Source: Lytechinus variegatus (lineage: Eukaryota > Echinodermata > Echinoidea > Temnopleuroida > Toxopneustidae). From it: DNA of 64,000 nt. The translations under genes and the position numbers were made by a program. The stretch's first letter is position 1. Each line of letters begins with the position of its first letter. Below are positions 46,070 to 56,700 of this stretch, piece by piece. Below the pieces are notes generated by a model that was not told where the DNA came from, ran no database searches, and was given only the letters and a program-made list of their open reading frames with translations. The stretch covers positions 43,928,701 to 43,992,700 of the forward strand of contig NC_054746.1 of assembly GCF_018143015.1 (NCBI RefSeq), given 5' to 3'.

Positions 46070-46310
46070 TAATTGGTTGCTTTGCTCCCTCACATACCCA
46101 ACAATTTGTTGTCCTCTACATTTCTTCTGCTTGGTCACTTCGCTCCCTCTTACATATTCCTCAAATCTCTTGGCCCCTGCATTTTCCTTCTGTCATTTTG
46201 CTCTCTCGCATATATCCCCCCCCCACAAAATTCTGCTCTGTCGCATTCGCTCCCTCGCACATATCCCAAAATTGTTTTGCCCCACCCTGCATTTTTTTTC
46301 TGCTGACAGC
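46070..46310 (+). repeat. Minisatellite, ~62-bp unit, about four copies
   Basis: Units of the type GCTCCCTCGCATATATCCC...AAAATT.TTTTGCCCC...GCATTTTTTTTCTGCT. The frames across it are repeat-derived. It abuts the foldback at 45,292. Confidence 0.7.
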
Positions 46311-47033
46311 CATGTCCTGCCCAACCTCTCTCTCCAATACCTTGAAATGATGGGGGGGGGGTAACTTTAGATATGAGAGTGACCGAACAATTGTAAATCA
46401 GTGAAATATTTGACTTTTCTTTTGATTAGTTAATATTTTCTGTGAGAGTGATTATTGCAAAGGATTATACCCCTTTCTGTACACAAAACATACCAGTATT
46501 TTGAGAAATAACAACAGAAAAAAGACCACATTCTTCCTGACTGTTCAAATCCTTAAAAAAATAAAATATGGTAATTTTTACTTTCTCAGGCATTCATCAC
46601 AGGCTCCCCAATTCCTGTCTCTATTTCTCTATCACCCCCATTCTTAATTCATCTTTTTGTCTCTATCCAACAGCTCATTTATAACTGTGGCCTTGTTCTA
46701 TCCTACATGTATTCTATTCTTCTGTCAGCTTGCCGTCATTCCTACTTTTCACAAACTTTTTTCTCTTCTGACATTCAAATCAGAATGAATATACTGTAAG
46801 ACATCTTCAAATTCAATGAATTCATTTTTGTTACATGCCCAGTGATAAACGTTTTCATTGAGCTATTTTAAATAATCAGAATCCACACAGCGTAAATTTT
46901 TTGTTGTAAAGTTGTGCAAATCAATGTTTGTCCAAACTTAAAAGCAAGTAATGTATAAGGTAGGACTTCTGTGTGGTTTTCAGCCTCTTCAAGTTTTAAT
47001 ACAGTCCATTATTGTTGTTGACTTCCACTTTAC

Positions 47034-48536
47034 CCCTCTTGGACTTTCTGGTATTCAGTAGGAGTGGTCTTCGAGAAATTAAGGTGCTGAAGACTTTGGC
47101 ACTGGTGTCTTTGCAGTATCTGGGAGGTTGTTTGCTGAATCGAAAAGTCTTTTGGGAAATACCTTGGTTTGGGTGAATTCTGTAGGAGACGAATTAATAA
47201 AAAAATAAGAAAAAAGAATATTGAACAAAAACAGATACAAGAATGAAAAGATAACTATTCAAAGATAATTTTTCAATCAAATATTCGATTATCCATGAAG
47301 AACAATATTCGTTTAGAAATCAAACCTTTTGCAGTGACTTGCAACAAGATAATTTTTTTAAAAATATACATGATGATATATAAACCCTATCTAGCCCCGG
47401 GGGGGGGGGGGGCTTAATAAGCTCCCCTCCCCATCCACATTTTTCATGATAAGTCCACAATGAGAAATGAGGTACCATGATTACTTTTTGGTCAATTCTG
47501 CAGAGCTTTTGAGACACCCGGATATTCAGTTACGCAACATTTTATGAGTTTATGTCGGACCAAAAATTGCTCAAAAATATTATTTTGTATACACATTTAA
47601 TCCAATGGAAATTCTATTTTCAGTCATAATTGACAAATTTATCATTATTCTTGCACTTATTGGTTGAAAATAATCAAATCTTTGCTTTTTATAATCAGAA
47701 TAGTGCCATGAACAGATCCCATTAAAAAAACTATAAAATACATAAGGCCCCAAAACAAAGAAATACATATGGAATTATAGAAACAATAAAATACATAAGA
47801 TTAGAAATGTCATTTACCATTTATTTTTGAGCAACTTTGTTAGAAATCATAGAATTTCGGGAATTCTTTAGAGATTAACCTTTAAAACAAAGAATTCTCT
47901 ATTACGCATAAATTAGCATTACTAATTTATTAACAATAAATTTTAATGAATTCTGTAACCTTTAGTTCCATGCTTGCAGATTACATTGATGTTGATGTGT
48001 GCATTGGTTTTCGTTTTGATCAGAGGCAAGATCTGAAGAGGGGGACCAAAAAAGCCCACCTCCCCCTCCCTGGGCTATGCAATCTCAAAGTAGCCCAGGA
48101 TTATGAGTTAAACCAAATTTTAAAAAATATATTTATTTAGTAGTTTACTGTAAATACACAGTATAGGCCCCGGTCCATGGTTATCCTCCTGATTAGGATA
48201 ATTTTCATCTCTATTTTGCTACTGAAAATTGAATAATTAAAGCAATGTTCTATCAAAACAAAGGTAGATAAAACAGAATATATATTTCTTTAGAACGCAT
48301 GTATGATATAGATCCACTGTACCTTCTGAAGACGAGGCGGGAAATCAAATATGGTTGGGACAGCATCCTGTTTAAGACGTATCGTCTGCCCAGGTCAAAG
48401 CAAGCATCTTCAAAATGATCAGAACAGAGTACAGAGCTCTTGGAGGAATTCAATGAAGCTCGCTTCATATTGACCATCCTTACTGTGTTACAGTTCCGGT
48501 CTTGGTACCGGTTCAGTCCAATGGCTGAATGGGAAT
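47034..48536 (-). pseudogene. THAP-domain gene, decayed inverted copy
   Basis: Two exons keep their splice borders: 48,323-48,536 (THAP half) and 47,034-47,179 (linker). In the THAP exon VLCSDHFEDACF is intact. Relative to the plus copy, 12 bp are added near the start and 4 bp are missing after ACFD, so the AVPT-F motif is out of frame. The Trp before MVNMK is replaced by Arg. The linker exon also has a stop soon after SSAP. This looks like a pseudogene, or a piece of a multi-copy THAP transposon. Confidence 0.7.
47383..48180. mobile_element. Diverged TTAA-type MITE sequence in the THAP pseudogene intron
   Basis: The outer end AAACCCTATCTAGCCCCGGG (47,385-47,404) and following G-run match the family end at 52,121. 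The corresponding end in the plus copy is at 39,848-39,865, so the insertion predates the duplication. The other end is not clear. Confidence 0.45.
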
Positions 48537-48610
48537 CTGCAGCAAATGTAAACACATGTCATAGAATCAATTACACATAATTAAGAAAGTTTGACGTGTC
48601 CAAAGGAAAC

Positions 48611-50541
48611 AGATGCCCCCGCAGAATTGTAGTACAAAATGTTTTTTTATTGTTTTATGATGCAATTTTCTGTAAATCAATTAAACTATACACTAAATAA
48701 AATAAGATTTCAGTTCTTGATGTTTTAATAAGAGATTACCACAATTTTGTTTATGAATTTTGAACAGAAAAGTTGATATTTCCCCCCAAATTACTAAATC
48801 ATGGAAATTGAATGCCTACAAAAAAAAACACTTTATAAGTAATATGACATTTCATTCCTAATACATGATTATATACGTGTTGTCCCTAGGTGTCCTGAGT
48901 CTTGTCAATCGAGGGGGGGGCGAGGAGAATTTGCACAATGGAAAAATTGATATACATTGGGTTTCAAAGCTTAATTTCATTTCGGGTAAATCAATATGCT
49001 TTATTTCATTTGAATCAATTATACCAATTTTAGGGCATAAAATACAAATTCAATTCAAACCTATAAATATAGCCCTTGAACTACTTATTTTTTTAATTCA
49101 GGAATTCTGATCAAATGTATATTAAAAACAATCAGTAGGCCTATATAATGTTTTTAACCCTTATGAGACTGGGGGCTGATTTACCCCCTTGTCATATTTT
49201 GCAATAAATCCACTGCACAATTTTTTTTACCGCATCACTCACAGACTTACAGCATCACTCACTCACTTTTTCGAGTCTCGCGCAACTTTTGAGACCAAAA
49301 TTGCGACCCCCTGGTATGTGCTTTCGAAATTACACAACATTTTGGAAGTGCATGCAGACCAAAAGTTGCTGGAAAAATGTGAATTTGCGTACAAATCTAT
49401 GGAAATAGTGTTTTTAGCCATAATTCATAAATGTGCCATTATATTTCCTTTTACTGATTAAAATCAATTAATTTCAACTTTTTTACGGTCAAATATGGTC
49501 CCCGACTATTTCCATTGAAACAACAATAAACACATAAGAAAATAAGTGTGATGTTGAAATATATTGAGTCTGTGAACCAAAAGTGATCATTTCAGGGGCA
49601 TTATTTAGTTAATTAGAGCAAACTTTTGATTTTACGCGTAAATTAGCAATGAGATTTAGGCAAAATTTGATTATAGTTTTTTAGAATATACCATGGGTAA
49701 TGCGTTTGCCAATCATCGCTGTGATCCCATGATTGACTGCCCAGATCATAAAGCCCCCCCCCCCAGTCTTCTTAGGAAATGAAATAGCCCAGTCTATGTA
49801 GGTTACTGGTAATGTTTTTTTTTTTACTTTTTCATTTTTCTTATGTACAGATTTTCAAATTTATTACTAATAGAAATTTTCAGCAATTTCTGAAAATAAT
49901 GATACAGATACAAATTTTGGCAATGACTCACATTGAGTTGTACATGAAATCAAGTTTTTAAGCAATTCGGGATCTGATAATATGCACTTGTGTATATCAT
50001 AACTGCGTAACCATGCATGCATTCCAAAAATAGTCTTGAATGTTGTGTGGCCCTGCCATGTTTACGAATTTATTGTAGATAAAAGTGAGCTAATCACATA
50101 GATTTGTTTGTTAAAATGATATTCTTAATATTGATTGCTGTGCAAGATTGAACAGGGAGAAGAGGAACATGACAAAGCAATCAAGAAAGAGTAAAGGGGG
50201 GAAGAGAAAGAGGATTTATTTATAACACACAAGTAAAAAAAATGTGTTTTAAAACACACTGGTTAAAACGTGCCAACCCGGGCCAGAAATCCATTCAATA
50301 TGATTGAACTTAATATCATGCAGAAATCAATACGCATATAAATATAATCAAAAAAATAAATTTTGAACCAACTTGCATAATGAGCTGTGAACTTAGCCTG
50401 TATTTTGGTGACATCTACCTACACACCAAATTTTTTTAAATCCATTGAATGTTTTTCAAGTTATTGCGCGGAAACCAAGGGGGGGGGCTGACAGGGGCAA
50501 CACTTAATGCCCCCTCCGGGCTTCATCTGCAGGGGCATAAA
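48611..50541. mobile_element. Insertion present only in the minus arm of the duplication
   Basis: In the plus arm TAGGCCTAGAGTTTT runs directly into CTTAATTATATATAATTG. In the minus arm the same two sequences are separated by about 1.95 kb. The insert ends are GATGCCCCCGCAG and CTGCAGGGGCATA, imperfect inverted repeats (11 of 13). Its right part (50,281-50,541) holds a widespread repeat tail (ACTTAATGCCCCCTCCGGG), and it contains the TTAA MITE at 49,154. Confidence 0.55.
49154..49805. mobile_element. TTAA-flanked MITE (piggyBac-like), nested copy
   Basis: TTAA (49,154-49,157) followed by CCCTTATGAGACTGGGGG; the right end CCCAGTCTATGTAGGTTA is decayed. Interior carries CGCGCAACTTTTGAGACC and AATTACACAACATTTTGG as in the 52,121 and 55,317 copies. 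Confidence 0.6.
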
Positions 50542-51529
50542 AACTCTAGGCCTACTCATCAGCAGGGGCCCGTTTCTCAACACCTGGACAAGTTAGTCCT
50601 ATTTATCTACCAAACACAGAATTAGTTCCAAAATTACCCAAAAGGATTAACTAGAATCCATTAATATCATATTGATACTATTGGTGGAAAGTACATACAG
50701 TGTACCAGACGTAGCCTTAGTCACAAAATAGCAAATTTTCCAAAAGTTGCAAAAAATAGAGGCAAAATATGCTTAAAAAGTACTTAAACATGCAGACATG
50801 GGCATTAAATTTCTGAGGAAATGAAATTAACACTAATTCATATCATGATAAAAAAAATCACATGTAAGTGGACATTGAGATATTTATCCCAAGATATAAA
50901 ATTTGAATAGTTTACGTAAGTAAACCATAAGGCTTTCTTCCTAACATGATGGTTTCTAGTGTTGCTGTTGGATGTTTGTGGTCTATATCATGGTTGTTCC
51001 ACTTTATATGTTTGTCATTTTGCCTCCGACGAAGATTCTGCTAGGATCGAAAGCTTAGGCCCCCTTTTGACTCTCTAATTTACTCCATTGGCTCTTTTTT
51101 TTTTTAGATAAGCAGTTTTCAGCAGCTTCTTTTTGCCTTTAACATGATGATAATCAAACAGATTTTCAGGATTCCAAACATCATCAAAAAATATATTATC
51201 ATGGATTGTTAAACTCTTTAGATACCTAAACGCACAATTTTATGAATGCTATGCGTATATTAGAGGAAGAATTTATTAAAATTTTGATAAGGGTCTGAAA
51301 ACGAGTCCAATTATGGATGACCTGAAGTGGTAGAATCTTTGTCAATTCAATTATTTTACTACCTTAAATTAACACTTGTTATAATTTCTGTGCATTACAA
51401 TTACTATTGAATGATTTATCCCACTTGTTTGCTATATAATTCATTTTTCTTTAAATTATTACGTAATAAAATTTTCAAATTTCGAGGCTCATTTGAATGT
51501 CACAGTCTATCCACATGATATCACTACAT

Positions 51530-52122
51530 AAAGGACAAGTCCACTCCAACAAAAACTTTATTTGAATAAAAAGAGAAAAATTCAACAACCATAACACTGA
51601 AAATTTCATCAAAATTGCATGTAAAATAAGAAAGTTATGGCATTCTAAAGTTTCGCTTCATTTCACAAAACAGTTATGCACATCTCGGTCGATATGCAAA
51701 TGAGAAACTGATGACATCACTCACTATTTCTTTTGTAATCTATTATATGAAATATGAATTATTTTCATTTCTCGTCATTGTCATGTGAAATGAAGTGTCA
51801 TTCCTCCCTGAACACGTGGAATTACATTATTTTAACATTTTGTGCTTCAGGCAAGGAGGTCCTAATTGTCAAATTTGTAAAAAATGAAATATTGTATAAT
51901 TCAAACAATAAAAAAACAAAAGAAATAGTGACATCATCGACTCTCTCATTTGAATGTAACTGGCTCGTTAATATAACTATTTTGTTCAAAATAAGCGAAA
52001 CTTTGAAATGTCATTAATTTATTATTTTACATCCGATTTTGATGAAATTTTCAGCATTGTGCTTGTCTGGTCTTTCTCCATTGATTCAAATCAACATTTT
52101 TTCTGAGGTGGACTTGACCCTT
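51530..52122. mobile_element. MITE family 1, copy 4
   Basis: Full-length from AAGGACAAGTCCACTCC to GGTGGACTTGACCCTT, abutting a TTAA MITE at 52,121 with no spacer. Confidence 0.85.
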
Positions 52123-52891
52123 AACCCTATCTAGGCCGGGGTATTTTGGGAGTTCATATGGCCGGGGGGGGCCTAGGCCCCCCCCTAAGATCTCGACTGT
52201 CGACCGCGCGATCGAGCCGAAAATTGGCATGCTGGTTGCCTGGGACATAATCTCCAAGATTGTATAGTAATTTTTTTTGTGCGAGTCGCTATTAAGTGAT
52301 TATGCTAATTTATGCGTAATTAGTATGCGAAATCATACTTTTTCCTCTAACTCCCTAAATAAAGCTCCAAATGTACTAATTTTTGGTATAGAAACTCTTT
52401 GTGGTGTTCTTAGCAAGTGTACATGAAAAAAATTGCGATATCAAATCATTTTCTTATGTATTTTATTGTTTTTTGCAATTTCTTATGTATTTCCTTGTTT
52501 TTTGACCTTTTGTTTTTCATTGTTTTTTCAATGAAATTTGTTGGGGACTCTTCTGTGATCATAAAAAGCATAAAATAAATACATTTAGACCAGCAAAACT
52601 AAAAATAATCATACATTTATGAATTTTGGTTGAAAACACAATTTGCATTGACTTTGTACACGAAATCACGTTTTTGAGCAATTTTCGGTCTGACATGCAC
52701 TTACATAATGTTGCGTAATTTCGGAACCAAGTACCCGGGTGACGCAAAGTTGGTCTCAAAAGTTGCGCAAGACTTGAAAGTAAAAAGTCAGCGAGTGGCG
52801 TGGTCAAAAAAATTCGCGCGGCGAAAATATTGCGCGATTTGTTGAGGGGGGGGCCTCCGAGGCCCCCCCCCCCCGGCCTAGATAGGGTTAA
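52121..52891. mobile_element. TTAA-flanked MITE (piggyBac-like), best-preserved ends
   Basis: TTAA-CCCTATCTAGGCCGGG at 52,121 and CCGGCCTAGATAGGG-TTAA ending at 52,891: perfect 4-bp duplication and about 14-bp inverted ends, then G/C-runs. Interior includes GACTGTCGACCGCGCGATCG and two TTTCTTATGTATTT blocks. No transposase. TTAA duplication with CCC ends points to mobilisation by a piggyBac-type transposase. Confidence 0.75.
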
Positions 52892-53529
52892 GAAAGAAGT
52901 TATGACAGGTCTGGAGATGTCATAACTATTTGGTCAAGTTGTCCCCGATCTTGGCAAAGAGGGATTCGTGAAACAGTTCGCTAACAGGTAGCTAACTATT
53001 TCCAATTTAGTTAAGAAGTTAGAAGACTTAACGGTGTTGAGAAACGGGCCCCAGTCTACGCAAGCAGAACCAAACAGAATCAGTTTGCCACACTCAAATT
53101 CCCAATTTGCACTCGCATCAATTATTTAGTTACGTACCTATCATTTTATGATCTAGTGCATAGAACAAATGACCATTTTTTTTAGGTCGGAATGTCAACA
53201 ATTTTCAGCTCGTGCTTCGCATTCCCATTATTGAAATATGTACCATCCTCATGGTTAAACAGTCCTTAACAGGATCATGCTAGAACACTTATTAAAAATT
53301 ATGTTCGTGCTTGGCATTCTCAGTAATTATCTAGAACACACACATCTTGTTCAGGATCACAAACGGTGCCTAGAATGTTAAATTTTCAGGACAAAATACA
53401 TCCTAAATACATATATAAAAGTTCCAAAAAAAGTAAGAAAAAAAATTGCTTGCCTTTGCACTTTTTATATAAGGCCTACGTGATTATTTCATATTGATGT
53501 TATTTTATAAGAAACCAACTCGCATATTT

Positions 53530-53713
53530 AATGACCCAGTATAGTGGTCCACCCGGATACCCCCAACCAGTAATTGGGAGGAGATACCTGCGGGTCACAG
53601 TTCTGTGTGCGCACCCTTGTAGGCGACCCAGATTGGCTGGCTCCTCCAATACGCCTTGGAATGTCTTTAACAGATATATGGCACTATATAAATGCTGTGC
53701 ATCATCATCTACC
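53530..53713 (+). mobile_element. SINE-like repeat with GGCACTATATAAATGC tail
   Basis: A 180-bp stretch ends GGCACTATATAAATGCTGTGC and a CATCAT run, the style of tail seen in the SINE at 53,965. No A or B box is convincing. Confidence 0.35.
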
Positions 53714-53729
53714 AACACACCCAAATTTT

Positions 53730-53945
53730 AAAAAATCTGATGACTTTTGATAAGATATCGTGAGGAATCCAACTCGCATATTTAATGAGCTGTGATCTTT
53801 GACCAGCATATTCCGAATTCGAACTTAGCCTGTATTGGTATCATCTACCTACACACCCAAATTTGTTCAAATAAGTAGAATATTTCATAACTCATAAAAA
53901 AGACATTATCATGCGGAAACTAAATTGCATATTTAATGTGTTTTG
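53730..53945 (+). repeat. Tandem ~145-bp monomers
   Basis: Monomers contain CCAACTCGCATATTTAATGA and CATCTACCTACACACCCAAATTT. Related single units occur at 50,350-50,440, 53,515 and 58,115. They form the body of the same repeat whose tail is seen at 50,470-50,541 and 58,190-58,275. Confidence 0.5.
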
Positions 53946-53964
53946 ACCTGCCGACTCCAAATTC

Positions 53965-54307
53965 AAACTTGGCCTGTACTATCAGAGGGTCGTGTGTTCG
54001 AATCCCGCCATGGACTAGCGTCCTTTGGCAAGGCGTTAATCCACTTTGCCACTCTCCACCAGGTGTTAAATGGGTACCTGGTAGGATGTGAAAGCCTATG
54101 TATAATGTAGTATGCCTAGCAATTGAGTCTTGGAACTCTTGTTGGAGTGCTCCCCAGGGAGTGGAGAAGGTGCATACATTGTACGCAGGCATACAAGGTT
54201 CTGATGACCGTGGTAATACTGAGTCTGGAAAGCGCTTAGTCTCTTAGAGACGTCGTTCCGATGCATTAAGCGCTATATAAATATGTGGAATATTATTATT
54301 ATTATTA
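53965..54307 (+). mobile_element. tRNA-derived SINE
   Basis: The head retains a B box in GGGTCGTGTGTTCGAATCCC (53,987-54,006). The body includes GTACCTGGTAGGATGTGAAAG, and the tail is GCATTAAGCGCTATATAAAT followed by a (TTA)n run. The A-box half of the tRNA head is degenerate, so it is not a functional tRNA. Confidence 0.75.
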
Positions 54308-54849
54308 CTATGGTGTCATCCACTCCTATGGTGTCACCCACTCCAAGCTGTGGGGAAGTTACACATTGATGCAGAGGTTCGAGCCCTGATCACGTCTTTC
54401 GGATTGTGACATTAAAGGTCGGTCCCAGACGTAAATAATCAAACCTGATTGATATACGTCTGTCAAAAACTCAAAATACACACTCCTAGTACCAATGATT
54501 AATGTTAATGTTTGGACCTCATAGGCGACATTACCCAAAATATGGGTTGCCGGTTGGACAATGCTGTTCTGAATCTGATTTCAAACCCAAGACTTTGGTA
54601 AATGTACGCCTTAATACAAATTGGAGTTATGCGATATGACTTTCATTTGGTGGGAAGACATTTAATACTTTATAAAATTAGTTGAAATTAAAATGGATTA
54701 TATTAATGCTCACTGTTGGTGAGCATTTCTACATGATCCCCCTATTGAGATTTATAGTAAATATTTTGGAATTATATTAGTTATGCGACCCCTCCCTCAT
54801 GATGATCACAGCATTATTTGTAATGGGGATATATTTCGTTCATATTCTT

Positions 54850-55280
54850 GTCTCTTCTTTCTCTTTTTAGCCTTTTTTTTGCTTGTTAAAACCTTTTCAT
54901 TTTTTTTTTGGGGGGGGGCTTGCCAAATTTTATGTGGGTCAAAATTACATTCATTTTTTTAGTGACAATCTTATTTTTCATTTGTCAAATTTTACGCAAG
55001 ACAAAATTACCTTCGATCATTATTACAGTTAAAACCTTTTTTTTAATTTTAATTTTTTTTGGGGGGGGTTGCCAAATATAACATGGACAAAATGACTTTC
55101 CCTTTTCTTATTTATTTTTTTGGGGGGAGCTTGCCGAATATCACGCGAACGAAATGACTTTCATTTTTAGTGACCATCACTTTACGTGAGACAAAATGAC
55201 CGGTTTTTTTTAAGTGAGAACCTTTTTTGGGAGTTGTCTAATTGTACTTGAGAAAATTCACCCCACCCCCCCCCTACTTT
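54850..55280 (+). repeat. Irregular tandem repeat with T-run/G-run junctions
   Basis: Four or five diverged units of 70-110 bp of the form TTTTTTTGGGGGGG-CTTGCCAAAT-TTACG..AGACAAAATGAC-TTTCATTTTTAGTGA. Confidence 0.65.
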
Positions 55281-55316
55281 GGAAAATCTTGGATTTACCT
55301 CTAGTTTTAATCATGA

Positions 55317-56064
55317 TTAACCCTAAATAGACTGGGCTATTTCGATGCCTAAGAAGACTGGGGAGGGGGGCTGATTCAGCGCCCCCTTATGATCTCGGAC
55401 GTCGATTGCGCGATCGCGACGAAAATTGGCACACATTACCCATGGCAAAATCTACCAAATTATCACATCAAATTATGCAAAAAATCTCATGTTTCATTAA
55501 TTATGCTAATTTTTGCGTAAAATCATTAGTTTGCTCTAATTAATAAAATAATGCCCCTGAAATGCTAATTTTTGTTTCACCTACTCTAGATAGGCATCTG
55601 ATCAAATTTATTTTTAAAAAATTTCAACATCATGTTTATTTTCTTATGTATTCTATTGTTTTCTAAATTTCTTATGTATTTCATTGTTTTTCGACTTTGT
55701 TTTTCATTGTTTTTTCAATGGAAATTGTCAGGGACTTTATTTTGACCATGAAAAAGATAAAATAAATTGATTTTAAGCAGTAAAAGGAAAAATAATAATA
55801 CATTTATGAATTTTGGCTAAAAACACTATTTGTATTGGATTTGTACACAAATTCATGTTTTTGAGTAATTTTGGGTCTGCATGCACGAACGAAATGTTGC
55901 GTAATTTCGAAAGTGTGTACCCGGGGGTCACAATTTTGGTCTCAAAAGTTGTGCGAGACTTGAAAGTAAAAAGTCAGCGAGCAACGCGGTCAAAAAGATT
56001 TGCGCGGCAGATTTATCACGAAAAATGTCGAGGGGGGGGGCTGATTCAGTCTTTTTAGGGTTAA
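55317..56064. mobile_element. TTAA-flanked MITE (piggyBac-like), second well-preserved copy
   Basis: TTAA-CCCTAAATAGACTGGG at the left and CAGTCTTTTTAGGG-TTAA at the right, 748 bp. Interior aligns with 52,121-52,891 (CGATTGCGCGATCGCGACG, TTTCTTATGTATTTCATTG, CGCGGCA). Confidence 0.75.
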
Positions 56065-56449
56065 GATCATGCGTATACCACGGCAGAGGCGTAAACCGCT
56101 GCAGGGGCATGCAGGCTGGCCCTTGATCCCTAGTGGATTTCACCGGAAAAAAAATCCAGATAAGAGAAAAGGAAAGAAAGAGAGAGGGGGGGGGAGAAAG
56201 GGAAGACTGGGAAATAAACGAAAAGGTCCCCCCCAAAAAAAGGAGGGGAAAAGAGAGAAGAAAAAGCGAAATCATTAAAGGGGTGTATAGGCCTATTATA
56301 ACTTCATTTATAATTGTTTTTCCTTCTTTTATGGGGGGGGGTCAAAAAAATAAAAACCTTAACGAAATGTTTTTCTATAATTACATTTAGGTCTACACTC
56401 GCGATTTAATAAAAAATAGTAGCCATCTATATACAAATGATGCGTTAGA

Positions 56450-56509
56450 GTGGGTCAGTAGGAACTCTGTGTACAAGGTAACCACATGCACACAGTTCCA
56501 CTGACCCAC
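56450..56509. repeat. Short hairpin
   Basis: GTGGGTCAGTAGGAACTCTG is matched by the complement in CACAGTTCCACTGACCCAC, with a loop of about 20 nt. A transcript would fold into a compact stem; no flanking gene. Confidence 0.55.
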
Positions 56510-56579
56510 GAAAGAAACCCATGCATCATCTGTTTTATAGAATGGAATTTTTTTTTTAATAAACCACAAAAATTAATGA

Positions 56580-56700
56580 TTTACTGGATGCATGATAATT
56601 TCATGCGTCCGGTAAATTTAATTTACCGGACACATGATTTTTTTTACCGGACGCATGATTTATTTACTGGACGCATGATTTATTTACCGGATCGATGCAT
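56580..56700. repeat. Minisatellite of TTTACCGGACGCATGATTTA units
   Basis: Five or six 20-23-bp units, the first inverted relative to the rest (CATGCGTCCGGTAAATTTAA then TTTACCGGACACATGATTTT). Confidence 0.7.

Larger units (their letters stand above)
47020..50760 (-). repeat. Inverted duplication, minus arm
   Basis: Counterpart of 36,880-40,225. Blocks in order on the minus strand: 50,760-50,541, then (after an insertion) 48,595 leftward through the THAP exon, its intron and the second exon, ending near 47,020. Confidence 0.75.
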
